In this document: in pieces, positions 10,755 through 21,689 of the stretch
How positions within the stretch are numbered: the first letter of the stretch is position 1
How the letters are laid out: every line of letters starts with the position of its first letter
Assembly (NCBI GenBank): GCA_037044905.1
Contig: JBAOKB010000160.1
Coordinates: 1-64,000, forward strand
Direction of reading: 5' to 3'
Source of the DNA: Hortaea werneckii
Taxonomy: Eukaryota > Ascomycota > Dothideomycetes > Mycosphaerellales > Teratosphaeriaceae
Length of the DNA: 64,000 nt
Position numbers and translations under genes: made by a program
The notes under the pieces: generated by a model
Told to the model about the DNA's origin: nothing
Database searches by the model: none
What the model saw: only the letters and a program-made list of their open reading frames with translations

Positions 10755-11987
10755 AATGCAGCCGATGCACTTTTCAACGATGAAAAATCTCCTTAGTGCT
10801 GCCAACTCACCGGAACACGACAGACATGATGAGCTTACTTTAAGTGCGATGGAGATCAAAGCGAAGGGAAGGATATTGTAATTTACCAGTATAGCTCGAA
10901 GGGAGGCGACCAGGGTTGGGTGATATCGCTGCTTCTTTGACGGAAAAAGTTAAGACTGGGGCTGCCAAGGGGAAGATCGTTCGGGATATCAAAAACCGCA
11001 TAGACAAGAGCTGATGGAGACGGATCGTTAATGGTCACAATTGGAGTTAGAAAGAGCGGTAATGGTGCTATTTACAGTAACGCGGTCGTCTTCTTATTCG
11101 CTTAGCCGTGAAGACGATGTGAACAGGCACAGGAGACAAGTTTTCTACTCCTTGTTGACACAGAATGAATAGCCTCACAAAGAAATAGAGTACCCAAGTG
11201 TTCTTAGATGAGACTTCAGACAATGATTCGATGCTAATACGATGAACCAAGACAAAGATCTATAAATTGCTTGTTTCGTAATGCACTGACACCAACAAAG
11301 GGATACGATAACACACGCTTGCCTATGAACAAGTATGAGCATGAAGAAGGTTTTAAGTCTGCTCTTGTGATTCCCAAGTCCCAGTGTAAATAGACCCTAC
11401 GTCCGGCTACATAGAGCCTCTTCTCTGCTCAGAACCTCGCCTGTGTTGTCAGGGACATGTAGTTACCTCAATCCCTAATTCATACGACCAGGAGACAATT
11501 CCAGTATACAACAATGGCTGAGCACATCTACACTATCTTCGATGTCAAGGGTTCCCTTCTTCTGTAAATCTTGCGTTGATTTCGTATACTCAATTTTCTT
11601 TCCTTTTCATTCACGTGCGGTCTACCTTCGACTTCCCAATGACGCACCCAACGTGCATTCACGTCCTCTCGAAGGACGCTAAACACAGATGAGTCCAAAG
11701 TGGGGCGGTGACTGCAGCTTCTTTCGAATGTCATCTCGCGTCTTCTCTGATTTAAACCCAGCGCTTTACAACTCTACCCCCTCTACTTCCAGACACCTGC
11801 TGCAGAAGAACTCGAACTCGAACTCGAACATCGATTTCGAGACAGAAATACCTTTATACTAAGAGTACAAACGCTTGATCCATCTACTCCGAACGACGGT
11901 AAGCCGAACGCGACTTGTTTAATCCGTTGACGCAGCAAAGGAAAAGGCTGACAGGACGAAGGTATCAAAGCCAACCAGAAAGACAAC
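10755..11987. other. Intergenic between the two module-sharing genes
   Basis: About 1.2 kb with the 3' UTR of the upstream gene and the promoter of the next. The last 250 bp are pyrimidine- and purine-tract rich. No ORF with coding character, RNA gene or clear repeat was seen. Confidence 0.45.
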
Positions 11988-13103
11988 ATGTCGGGTCCCG
12001 TTGTGTTGATAATGCCTTCGACGGTTGCCTACGAGTTGTCTCGAGAGCAGATCTGCTCGGACTTCGGAGATGAGATCATCAATGCCAATAACAATGTCTT
12101 CTTCGAGTCAAGGGTCGAGGGGAGTCGGCTCCGATTCACTGATGTCTCCCAGTTCCTGGGAAGGCATCCTGAAGCACGCACAGCGATGGTTCGCAAGCTC
12201 ATCCAGCATTATGATGAGCTGCACAACAGGGTCTTCTCCGTCTTCAACATCACCGCGCGGGATGTCGCGAATGAGCATAATGAAGACGGCCTCTTCAAAG
12301 ACATCATTAACTTCAAGAGACAACAGCTTTTGAATCGGCACGGAGGCGTGAAGCTTGTGTTTCGTTTGAATGGTGAAGACAAGGAGTCATGGACTATCCG
12401 TGAATTCTTTGAAAGTCCTGAAGAAGAGAGTGAACTGGTAGAGCCGGTAATTTTGGAAGCTCTTCTTCGCAATCCAAATCATGCGGCTCTCACAGATGAG
12501 AATGGCTACTTGCTGTTCAAGTATCCCACTGAGCAGGCACGTACAGCAGCAGAGGGCAGTGGGGATGAAGAGGAAGAGGGTGAGGAAGAAGATGAAGAAG
12601 AAGGTGAGGAGGAAGGTGAGGAGGAGGGTGAGGAGGAAGTTGATGAGGAAGTTGATGAGGAAGTTGATGAGGAAGTTGATGAGGAAGTTGATGAGGAAGT
12701 TGATGAGGAAGTTGAGGAGGAAGTTGAGGAGGAAGGGAAAGAGGCAGAGGAAGAAGGAGAGGAGGAGGAGGAGGAAGAAGGAAGAGCTGGTCCTGCGCAA
12801 GCTCCTCGACACAGGGCGGCAAGGGCTAGGGGTCCCACAACCGCCACCGTGTGCTTCATCCCAGGGTGCACCTCTCAGACCCTTCGAGCGGACGCTCGCA
12901 ACACGGACATCATCACCCACTTGATCGAAGCTCATGGCCTCCAGATCACCAAAGCCATGAGGTCACATGGTGGGAACGAGTTCGCGAAGAGGATGGCGCG
13001 CAACAGGATTGCGCGTCCGTGGCTGAGGCAACGTGGAGTTGATCCCAACACTGTCAAACCCTTCGAAGATCCGACTGGCGAGACTGACGAGGAAAATGCA
13101 TGA
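11988..13103 (+). CDS. Acidic-repeat protein with C-terminal CX4CX16HX4H module
   Basis: 371-codon frame with a good start context (acaacATGtcg). Residues 1-185 appear folded and helical (for example EARTAMVRKLIQHYDELHNR). Residues about 190-265 form an almost pure Glu/Asp/Val tract with EVDE repeats encoded by a 12-bp tandem array. After a basic RAARAR stretch, residue 289 begins CFIPGC, then H and HG in CX4CX16HX4HG spacing, a GGN, and PWLRQRGVDP. Apart from a 2-residue indel this matches the end of the 9207-10754 protein. The acidic tract next to a putative zinc module resembles chromatin- or histone-interacting proteins, but this is only an inference. Confidence 0.75.
   Translation: MSGPVVLIMPSTVAYELSREQICSDFGDEIINANNNVFFESRVEGSRLRFTDVSQFLGRHPEARTAMVRKLIQHYDELHNRVFSVFNITARDVANEHNEDGLFKDIINFKRQQLLNRHGGVKLVFRLNGEDKESWTIREFFESPEEESELVEPVILEALLRNPNHAALTDENGYLLFKYPTEQARTAAEGSGDEEEEGEEEDEEEGEEEGEEEGEEEVDEEVDEEVDEEVDEEVDEEVDEEVEEEVEEEGKEAEEEGEEEEEEEGRAGPAQAPRHRAARARGPTTATVCFIPGCTSQTLRADARNTDIITHLIEAHGLQITKAMRSHGGNEFAKRMARNRIARPWLRQRGVDPNTVKPFEDPTGETDEENA
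12639..12734 (+). repeat. 12-bp coding minisatellite (EVDE repeat)
   Basis: Six identical tandem copies of gttgatgaggaa (12639-12710) followed by two variant copies gttgaggaggaa (12711-12734). They sit inside the acidic gene and encode repeated Glu-Val-Asp-Glu. The near identity points to recent slippage or unequal exchange, and the 12-bp unit keeps the frame whatever the copy number. Confidence 0.95.
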
Positions 13104-13591
13104 TGAGAGCCCGGGAGACGAACGATGTCTGGGAAGGTGGTTGGTATTTAGAGATGCTCGAAAGTGTGACAAGCAACTGGTAGCGCTTCGCATTTGCCAC
13201 CAAGAGCACAAGGTGTACTTCTTACTATACTAAAGAGCAAAATTCTGTTGGATGCATCGGAACAAAAGACTTTGCAGAAACCTCTAACAGTCTGCAAATG
13301 CCAGTACTGGGAAATCCAAAAGTTGACTACGCGCTTCAATTATCCTGTAAATCACAAGCTAGCTTCGAGTCCGAACTTGATCCCTCAAAGACTGGGAAAA
13401 ATGTCATTCACGTTTCGGCGTTCATTTTTCAGTAGTATTTCGCGCGCTACAGCGCCAAATGACGTCTCTTTACTTCTTTCGCGTCTTATACATGAGGCAA
13501 GACCATTTTCACAGACCATTTGCTCCGTTTGAAGAGGCTACATCAACGAACACTGCTGCTCCTCTCTTTTAATATCGCAAACATATACACA
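13104..13591. other. Intergenic, about 490 bp
   Basis: Contains the 3' flank of the acidic-repeat gene and the promoter of the next plus-strand gene. Nothing specific recognised. Confidence 0.4.
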
Positions 13592-14605
13592 ATGAGCGCG
13601 ATCTACTTCAGCGAGACGCTGCTTCCCGATGGAGCAACAGCAACCGATCTGCCAGACAATGACTGGAAAGGTATTTTCATGTCTGGCTACAACCCAATCT
13701 TCAACGCACCCCTGCAGCGTCTTCAAGACGGCAAAGGTGCAGACGGTTTCATCTTTGCGCAGTGGACACCGGTGGGTAAGCCTGAAAGCAACGATGATAT
13801 TTTGAAAATGTATTACCAATTCTTAGGTCTCTTTCTGGAGACTTATCACGGTGAGACGCGCGTCCGCATGACGATACTAGGAGGCAAGACGTACCACTCA
13901 AGTGTTGCAACGTTTTCAACGGCTTTCCCGTATGCTCGCTATGAGCTGTTCCGAGACGTGGTGGGGCATTTGAACTCAGAACAACATCAAGATGGTACGG
14001 ATGATGGGGAGGTGGACTGCGATCTGAGGGTGGAGTTCCCTGGGAGCTTGCTTCACAGATTGAGCAACGGAAAGATCTTTGCCGAGGCTCTCGACGTATT
14101 GACGTGGACCACGAGGGATGCTAGAGAGCCGGACGACGATCGTGGGGCGGAGACAGCTCAAGATGGTGCAAAGGGAAGAGCAGATACAGTTCAAGATGAC
14201 AGTCAGGACGCGGAAGACGATCCATCTGACATGATGGAGATAGATGAGCCGGAGCAGCTCCACAATATTCATTCATTGCGTCGGAGCGAAGCAAAGAGAC
14301 TGACGACAGGCCTTAAAGTTCATGCCAGGGAGACAGCAGTTGACGAACCCGATACCGTTAACTATACGGCAACGGACGACGACAACAGCCAGCAAAGTTA
14401 TGGACAAGGCGTTGAAAAAGAGGCATCGCCTACGATGAAGGTGACTCCCCTGTCTGTGGCGCGAGCCAGAAGCTCAAAGAAGAGGGGTTGGATAGGATGG
14501 GTCGAGACCGACCAGCACATAGCGCCTCCAGCGGGTAGTGGGGTCGCGAGAGTAAACATCGACAACATCATAGAAGGCGGCAGAAGTCGCAAGAGGAGAT
14601 CTTGA
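13592..14605 (+). CDS. Orphan 337-residue protein
   Basis: The start is set at ATG 13592 (acacaATGagcgcg; MSAIYFSETLLPDG) because the longer frame upstream begins only with TTG. Residues 1-140 look globular and aromatic-rich (KMYYQFLGLFLETYHG, FPYARYELFRDVV). The remainder is disordered and acidic, with SKKRGWIGW and a basic RSRKRRS terminus that could be a nuclear localisation signal. No known domain is recognised. It lies in the same orientation as the two module-sharing genes upstream but lacks the finger-like module. Confidence 0.65.
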   Translation: MSAIYFSETLLPDGATATDLPDNDWKGIFMSGYNPIFNAPLQRLQDGKGADGFIFAQWTPVGKPESNDDILKMYYQFLGLFLETYHGETRVRMTILGGKTYHSSVATFSTAFPYARYELFRDVVGHLNSEQHQDGTDDGEVDCDLRVEFPGSLLHRLSNGKIFAEALDVLTWTTRDAREPDDDRGAETAQDGAKGRADTVQDDSQDAEDDPSDMMEIDEPEQLHNIHSLRRSEAKRLTTGLKVHARETAVDEPDTVNYTATDDDNSQQSYGQGVEKEASPTMKVTPLSVARARSSKKRGWIGWVETDQHIAPPAGSGVARVNIDNIIEGGRSRKRRS

Positions 14606-15194
14606 GTAGGCGTTCGCATGTGCAACGGGCATCGAAGTCATTGTATGGGAGAGTTTTCACGACAGCTTCGAGACTTGGGAAAGGCTAGAGAATAGAGTTG
14701 TGAAGTAGGTTGGCGGAGAAATGGTAGAATAGCAAAGTGAGAAAGTGGAAGTTACGATACGATAGTTATTGGTTTACTACGAGACGACACAGTCCATTCA
14801 ATTGTCGCACTCCTCAAGGATGGAAACTTGATCTCTATGAAAGAATGTCAGAAGTCTTCTTGCCGTGATGAGACTAGCTTGAAGTCTGTCAATAGTTTGT
14901 CACAGCATCGTGTTTCTTACGCAGACGAAGCGTCAGAATATGCTGAAAGCAGGACACATTCGTATTCGTTCATGGGATATGATGCACGCTTTGATACTAG
15001 AAGTCGTAGACCTGTGAGCAACTCACTGCGTCACGACGATGGAAAATTGAGGTGAGTTGTTCAAATCATAATGCATTTTGCTGCTTGGTGCGACAAACTA
15101 AGATTACACCAAAATAGTCCTTTCATCAGCGGGCTCTACGTATGCCCATGATCACCAACTTTCAAGTCCCCGATCAGCCATCATTCCTATGTCC
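14606..15194. other. Intergenic between convergent genes
   Basis: About 590 bp between the 3' ends of a plus-strand and a minus-strand gene. Short ORFs only; nothing recognised. Confidence 0.4.
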
Positions 15195-16664
15195 CTACCC
15201 AATGTTTTTCCACTTTGCAAGCTCAGAACGATGAGCTGCAAGAAAAGCATCCAGCGCGACGGAGCCTGCTCTAATTCTGAATTCCGGGAAGACCACTTGA
15301 GCCATTGCCAAAATCACAAGTCTCCGCTGGATTGGGATGCGAAGCTCTAAGGCATCTTTGAGGATCAGCACGGTACTGCTAGAAGGCTCACCAGCTTCCC
15401 CAGACATGAGCATCTTCTCGACCAGGGCTTGTGCCTTCTCAGCAGCTTCCGGAAGGTAGTTATCGTCCGCGACATCGCTTTCGTCCATGTCATCGTCGGA
15501 CCATTGAAACAGCGCTCGGTCCGACGGCTGCAGTCGTTTGAGATCGTCGGCGATGGAGCGTCTCGATTCTTCCGGCCAGTCCTGGTCTTTGGTGAAGCCG
15601 CGGTAGACTTTCATGCTCCATTTCTGGTCCGGTGTTGGTAACGCCGAGAAGAGAGGTCTTGCCAAAGTCGCCATAAATTTCAGATGTGCGGCCTCGGTGA
15701 ACGCCTCTCGGTGGCTGGCCTCCTCAGACTGCTCGCCCTTGGCAAAAAGAGCTGAGATGGCCTCCCTCGCATCTCTCAATGATTGGTCAGGCGGGAATGT
15801 CTTTTCGCAAACTTCCTCGCACTCTTCGACATGCTCTTGTTTGTCCTCTTCTCGATGCTCTTCTAGATGCTCTTCAACGTACTCTCTGCGATTTACCGCT
15901 CGGCTCGAGACTACCTCTTCCTGGATCTGAGTCTGCGAGAGTTGGATGGTGTCCGGAACATTATGGTCACCTGCCGCATTTCTTTCGAGGACCGGATACT
16001 GTCGACGGGTAAGACGTTCCCATGTCTTGATAGCGGAATCTCTACCACGCGCTGCATCTGAACCCACGCCCGCACCGTTCTCGTTAACGAGAGGACTCTT
16101 TCTCCACATTGTGGAGTGTGCAAGCGCATGGCTGTTCGGCCGACGGAGCGCCTCAACTTGCAAGCTGCGGTGCATTGAGTCAGAGCCTTCCTCTAGAGTA
16201 GGCCTGACATCGAGGCTCGGCTTGTCTTCAATACCTCTCAATATTGACTGATATTGTGGAGTAGTAAATTGAGGAGCGGAGGAAGACAACGTTTGATCGG
16301 CATTGGGGCTCGTGACACGACGGGTTGGTTGCATGCTTTGGTCCTTCCACATTCGCAGTATCAAGAGGAAAGAAGCTTCCAGCTCCGCATTAGGAGTGTG
16401 CTGGAGGTAGTACTCAAACACCGTAAGCTGATTGCCGTACCTGTCTGTTCCGAAGAGATTCTCGGAATACTCGAAGACGAGGTATTGGTTGTCGCGGATG
16501 ATTTCTAACACGCCTGCACGAACGCAAGGAGGTGTGTTGGCGAGTGATCCGAAATCACGACCGAACATGCCTTTGGGGATCCATTCCTGTAAGCAGTAAG
16601 TTAGCAAAACCGTGTCTGGATGTGGTGAGTGTTCAAGACGTACCCAAGGTCCCGTCTGCGGCAT
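15195..16664 (-). CDS. Orphan protein, two exons with an in-frame 57-bp intron
   Basis: The minus-strand frame is open across 15195-16871, but 16587-16643 has every hallmark of an intron: donor GTACGT, branch-like GCTAAC, acceptor TTACAG, length 57 bp. Its removal joins MPQTGPW to EWIPKGMFGRDFGSL and predicts 470 residues from ATG 16664. An alternative start at 16871 would add about 70 residues. The first 100 residues look folded and aromatic (NQYLVFEYSENLFGTDRYGN). The middle is disordered and acidic, with an EEHLEEHREEDKQEH tract, and the last 200 residues are helical. No known domain is recognised. The intron length is a multiple of three, so unspliced mRNA would still be translatable. Confidence 0.65.
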   Translation of the reverse strand: MPQTGPWVRLEHSPHPDTVLLTYCLQEWIPKGMFGRDFGSLANTPPCVRAGVLEIIRDNQYLVFEYSENLFGTDRYGNQLTVFEYYLQHTPNAELEASFLLILRMWKDQSMQPTRRVTSPNADQTLSSSAPQFTTPQYQSILRGIEDKPSLDVRPTLEEGSDSMHRSLQVEALRRPNSHALAHSTMWRKSPLVNENGAGVGSDAARGRDSAIKTWERLTRRQYPVLERNAAGDHNVPDTIQLSQTQIQEEVVSSRAVNRREYVEEHLEEHREEDKQEHVEECEEVCEKTFPPDQSLRDAREAISALFAKGEQSEEASHREAFTEAAHLKFMATLARPLFSALPTPDQKWSMKVYRGFTKDQDWPEESRRSIADDLKRLQPSDRALFQWSDDDMDESDVADDNYLPEAAEKAQALVEKMLMSGEAGEPSSSTVLILKDALELRIPIQRRLVILAMAQVVFPEFRIRAGSVALDAFLAAHRSELAKWKNIG

Positions 16665-17368
16665 TCTGACTCGTTCGGAATCAGTTGCTGATGTCTGCAA
16701 CGTCTGATTGAGATGTCGATCGGCAAAAGACACTCGTGGATGATTCAAGTTGCAAAGTTGTTGTTGCAGCTGGTTGCCTGGGAAAGATCCAAGCTGAAAA
16801 GTAGTGGTTTTGTGTCTGCTGCGAGTCACGAGTAAGCGACTGGGAAGAGCATTCACTACTTTCTGCGCCACACTGTCTCAAGAGGCGACAGCCTCTCCTC
16901 CTTCGCTATGAAAGGCACTCAGGGTCGGAGTGTTGGATGGATCTCCTTGAGACCCACGCCTGCTGGAAGAACAGCGCATTCTTGTCATTGGGTCTGCTGT
17001 CCCAGCAGCAACAGGAAGAATATAGTGTTCAATATAGCTTAACAGGTTGGTTGGTGTATATAAAACAAAAGCAAGAAACCTGCCATGGTCATCAGGCCAA
17101 AGACCTTTGAGGATGTGGCGATAGTTCCATGTTGAGATGCAGTGCTACAGCTTGGACTTTCAATGATGGCGCTCTTTGTCACTCCGGCAAACCTTCTGTC
17201 GCTGAAAACAAAAGCTCCGAACATTACGGGCAAATACACATGCTTTGAAACGGTCGTTTGTGGCTCAAGACGCGCTTCAAAGGGAATTTGCGACACAGAA
17301 AATGCAAGAATGGAGGTTTAAATGAGCAGGTGTGAGAAGATGCGAATTGCGCCCAGGGTAAGACATAT
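16665..17368. other. Intergenic, 5' flank of the orphan two-exon gene
   Basis: About 700 bp containing the likely promoter of the minus-strand gene to the left. The frame of that gene stays open to 16871, so the left part could be coding if the upstream ATG is used. No other feature seen. Confidence 0.35.
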
Positions 17369-17653
17369 CTATGGTCCCAATGGCGAGTCTTTGTTACGGG
17401 CCATCGGCACCCTTGACAATGATTCGCCGACGCATGGGAAGACCATAGCCTTCCCAAACTGAAGACAACAATGCAAGAAGTCCTCAAGATAAGGCCACTC
17501 AAACGCCTTTGCGTCAACAGGCACCGACCACTCTTCTAACGCATCGAGTGGCCAAGCTTTGTGTTTATTGCAGAAAGAGAGCATTTCGCCTTTCCGAATT
17601 TCTGCTGCCAGAGCTGCCCTTGTCTCAGTGATGTCGAGCTTCGAATTGACCAT
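17369..17653 (-). CDS. Possible short gene or exon (94 aa)
   Basis: ATG-started minus-strand frame with protein-like composition: MVNSKLDITETRAALAAEI, then DALEEWSVP and EWPYLEDFLHCCLQFGKAMVF. No domain is recognised. It may be an exon of a longer gene extending to 18044, where a second minus-strand frame (17658-18044, including MATLKPETPFLRIS) ends just upstream. I could not define a convincing junction between the two, so only the stronger piece is listed. Confidence 0.3.
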   Translation of the reverse strand: MVNSKLDITETRAALAAEIRKGEMLSFCNKHKAWPLDALEEWSVPVDAKAFEWPYLEDFLHCCLQFGKAMVFPCVGESLSRVPMARNKDSPLGP

Positions 17654-18663
17654 GCTCTCAGCTCTTTGTCTGCTTCCAATCCTTCTTGCTTTCGGTACTC
17701 ATAAGAAGACGGTAGCGAAGACTACCGTAGTCTTGTTGGCCCAGTGTCTTCTCATGTCCTGTCGGGCTCACGTAGTAGCCTTGTATCTGTAATTTGCACC
17801 GATTGAGCATACTTTTGTCGCGGTGTAAGGTTGCTTGGGGAGAGGTATGGCGTTCGAAAGGTCGTGATTCGGTCGGTCTATGGACTATCATTCCCTGAAT
17901 AAAGGGCAGGGTGGCGGAGATGCGGAGGAAAGGAGTCTCAGGCTTGAGGGTTGCCATGAATTCTATCCTTGCTGTCGGCGCTGCTATGGTGATCTTCAAA
18001 ATATCAAAATTGAGCTTTGCCCTGTATTTTTGCATTGGGTTCAATCGCGCAAGTGGGCAGGCTTCCCAGCTTTGCGCTGCTTACACCGCGTCATCACGCG
18101 TCCTTTGAATTTCTGTCGCCGCATAATTTCACAACCTATCGTTGTAGAACAACTTCCAGGCAGAGAGTGCTTGCTTTACCCTACCATTCCGCATTCGTGA
18201 GGAAGCCCATGCGCAAGGCAGTCTGCATCTGTGCGGATCCTTTGGCACCGAGGACTCTGCCTCTCTCGCTTCATCGAGAATCTGCTTCTGCCACATGTGG
18301 TCGGCTCGCCGAAGGCAGCCACTGGCACCTTCGCCTTTCCTTGGACATGTAAGAGAATGGCATCGGCTCCTGAGGCAGGTGTTGCAACCAATGTCTGAGT
18401 GGCTCTCACGAGGCCAAGGGGGGTCAACCGAGCCGACGGGAGTGCTTCGGCTTGCGGAGGTGTGGCGTCGAAGTTCTCGAGGCCGATTGAAAACAGACCT
18501 CGACAACTTCTACGACAAGAGTGAACACTCATTCATAGAACGCGAGCGCCGTTGTCAGTGGACTGTTGCGCTTGTGAAGAGACAGGACAAATGCGCGGGC
18601 AGAGCCGTGCCATGCTCCTGAATTGCTCAACACCTTTGCAGGAAGGGGTAAATCCATCCATGC
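17654..18663. other. Region with unresolved short ORFs
   Basis: Overlapping short frames on both strands, none with a recognised domain. The minus-strand frame 17658-18044 is the best of them and could belong to the neighbouring 94-aa ORF. Confidence 0.3.
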
Positions 18664-19237
18664 GATGGATCCGAGCAACCAGGAAACAGATTGCAGTTCA
18701 ACCATTGCACACACGCACGCAGTGTTGTTGCCGCATGCCGTTCCAGAAACTCGGACGCACCCCTTGCTTCGGCTCTCGGTCGTCGATGCGGAGCTTATTT
18801 CGACCACGGTTCTTATGAGATGGTGCGCAACGGTCGCGTTATATTGTGCGAAGAAAGCGCCCGTACAACGACACAATGTACGCCCAGAAATGCTGGATGA
18901 CAGCGCCTCAAGGCCTCCCATGCCACCGGCGCGGACAACACCTACAGTGGACGATCATTACGGCTCGTTGCGTACCGGACAGGCCTTTTGGCTTCGCGCA
19001 AAGGCGCAGAACGATCTTTGGAGCGACAAGGTGCACTCAGCGCTCGAAATCAATAGAAAACGTGTAAATCCCGAGCCGAGGACCAATATCAAGGATCTTT
19101 GGGCAGTCATTCTCTCAAAACCAAGCGCCGGAGAGTGGAGCTCAATCCAGGTCACCCGCAAGAACAGAACGTACATTAGCAAAGAAAGGAACCCTGTATG
19201 GACCGGCAGCCCGAGGCCACAAGCCAGAGGAGGCTAG
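18664..19237 (+). CDS. Weakly supported ORF with DLW repeats (190 aa)
   Basis: ATG-started plus-strand frame (MDPSNQETDCSSTIAH). The second half has protein-like composition and contains NDLWSD and KDLWAV about 80 bp apart. A third KDLW copy occurs out of frame downstream (at 19391). No known domain is seen. An overlapping minus-strand frame at 18529-18921 makes the strand uncertain. Confidence 0.25.
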
Positions 19238-19830
19238 AACACCGGACCGCCGACAGAGGGCACAGATAGTGCGCTCAGCACCGATAATGAGAAGAAACAA
19301 CGAGAAGAATCATCAGCCACAGACAGCGTGGACCGGATTGCAGCCCACACGATCGCGCGCGGCCAGACAGGCGAGTGCTGAGGCTTCTCGAAGGATCTTT
19401 GGGGCCATAATGTCGGCTCACCCAAGCAAAGACTCAATCGCTGGAAGAGCGAGAGCAGAAGGAACGTGGCAAGAGAAAGATAGCAGGACACACCTACAAC
19501 ACCTACGATGCGTAGGTAGGTCAGGCTCAACTACAACCCATAGCCCGAAGGAATTGGCTGGAGCCGGAAACGGGAAAGTGTTGGCCTATCTCAACCAGAC
19601 TTCTCTGGGAGAATGGCATGTTCGCCTGCACTTGAGGTGCCAGAATTCTAAGGAGAAAAGGAAGAGTATACTGGCCCAGCACAGGCGCCCGCGAGCGTGG
19701 AGGTCTGCGGCTCCAGCAAACGATCTGTGCTGGGTCCCCTTGATTTCGAGGAGAAGGGAGTATGTGGCCGGATAAGGAACGGAGGGCGGTCCAGCTCGAA
19801 GTGCCAGAGAGCATGGAGGTCTGCGGCTCC
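19011..19830 (+). repeat. Degenerate dispersed short repeats
   Basis: The 13-mer aaggatctttggg occurs at 19091-19103 and 19391-19403, exactly 300 bp apart. A related gatctttgg lies at 19013-19021. The 17-mer tggaggtctgcggctcc occurs at 19698-19714 and 19814-19830. Flanks match only loosely. This looks like an old, decayed tandem or segmental repeat with no recognisable transposon protein. Confidence 0.5.
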
Positions 19831-21689
19831 TGCAGACACTTGGGCTGGGCCTTGATGGTTGAGGATATGGGAACGGTCCAGTGTTTTTGGGGATGAACCG
19901 AGAGTAGAGGTCTACAGTCTTGAGTGACGAGGACAACCAGTCCAATGAAGGAACACATGCAGCCGAAGCAGATGACGGCATGTGAGTCTCTTCAAGGCCA
20001 GCAGTGACAGTCAAGCAACACAGAGCAAACTGATGTTGATGTTGAAGCTTGTGACCAGCTGGAGTGAGCGCTGAAGATTGTTTCGGCCGTGGTCGTGCCC
20101 ATCAACGTTTGAGCTGTCCCAAGTCCAGGAATGAGGATAAGGGTACGTGAGAGGGCGTGGAAGCGACAGTCCTCTGGATGAGCCCCCCAATTGCCATGCG
20201 GGAGACAAAGGGCACAGCAAGCAACTGAAGAAGCCAATGTGCCTTTTCGCAAAGCGCCGAGGTCATATTGAGACTCCGACTGGACCACCTGAGCCGGACC
20301 AGCAACAGGGATTCTGCTCCTATCCTTTGTTCGGAGACCCTCTCGTGTAGGGCAATCTCATCGCAGAATTCCAGTGGTATAGACAAGCGCTCGAACAAGC
20401 CCCAGGAAGAGTTTCGGTAAGGCACACTCTCCCTCGCAAGTTGAGGTGCGAGATCGAGACCAGCCGCCGGAGCTGGGCGAGCTTGCCATGGCCTCGGCTC
20501 GTGCAAAGTCACGTAGAGGAGACCGACATGCAAACCAGGTGACTCAATGTGACTTCATGCGCCCATATGTGCTCTCCATGCAAAAGCAGCTCACTCATAG
20601 AGGTCGTATGAGGTAGGAGCTCTTGCTATCACAGGGACTAATCACCGGCTCGCCTGGCGCGCCCAGTGCTCGGCCAAGCCGCTTGGGCATGGCCTTTTGA
20701 CGCACTGCAGTATGAAAGAGCTCTCTGCCGCTATGTTGTGCTTAATTCATAGCCGTGCGGCTCTTCTCCCACACTCTTGCTTTAACCCGTCAATTATCCG
20801 GGCCTCTCCTCGGAGCTGTTCGATTGCCGTGGGTGGAAGGTTCATGGCCGAGATGCTGGTAGACAGACAAGCGAAAAGCTCGAGAAGCTTGCTGGTAGCC
20901 CAGTCGAAAAGCAGAATATCGAGAGTGTGTATCTGGCTCGTCGACCCTCGAATCTAGAAGGCCATGGTATGAGTATGCCGCTCTTCGCCTCGAGACTTGC
21001 ATCAGATCCGTGCGACGGCCTCAACGTAGACTTGCGGAGCGGCTGCAGCACTATTGTAGTACAGAAAGGACAATCTCCATGTAGCGTGCTCCCATTGGCA
21101 TACGTCGCTACCATGAGGACTGTACTTTGCTCCGCGAAGCCATCCGGAGGAGACGCGGAGAAGACGAGATCACGTGAGATATGTCGGTGAGGTTGTGATG
21201 TCTACGGAAAAAGAGTGATATGAAATGAAAATGCGTCTTTCCGAACATACGGCCAACCTACTGTCTGGTATAGGTTGGGCGAAGGATATCTCCAAAGCTG
21301 TGCATTTCCATCAAAAGCTCATCGACAAAGGAACGTCATTTCTGGAGCCAGCGGGGAGCTGGAGGGAAGAAAGTTCACCCACGACCAGGGCAAAGCCTGC
21401 CGGTCCGAACCATACCCTGTCAGGAAAGTCGCACTGTTCATCAGGCTTTTCGCAACTTCATCTCGTCTTCGAAAACGTGCAATGTGGTGAGCTATCTACT
21501 CTAATGATTGCTACAAACGTCCACAACGCATGAAACCATCTTTTGGGTCTGCTATAATGCCCTTTGCATCCCTTCTCAAGCACTCAAGCGCCGCCGAGTG
21601 CCTACAGGAGATGTCCATTACATACTCAGAGAATCCACCAACGCCGAACGCCATGCTGAACGCTTGAAACCCCGCGGGCCATGGGGCCA
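19831..21689. other. Gene-poor region, no supported gene
   Basis: Many overlapping short ORFs on both strands and no recognised domain, RNA gene or transposon protein. The frame at 21225-21533 (plus, MKMRLSEHTANLLSGIGW) is the most protein-like but is not supported further. Confidence 0.4.

Noticed and set aside
12387..12935. Minus-strand frames rich in Ser, Leu or Phe opposite the acidic gene (also 12506-12871 and 12517-12822)
   Set aside because: They are complements of the GAG/GAA-rich coding repeat; their odd composition is a shadow of the plus-strand gene.
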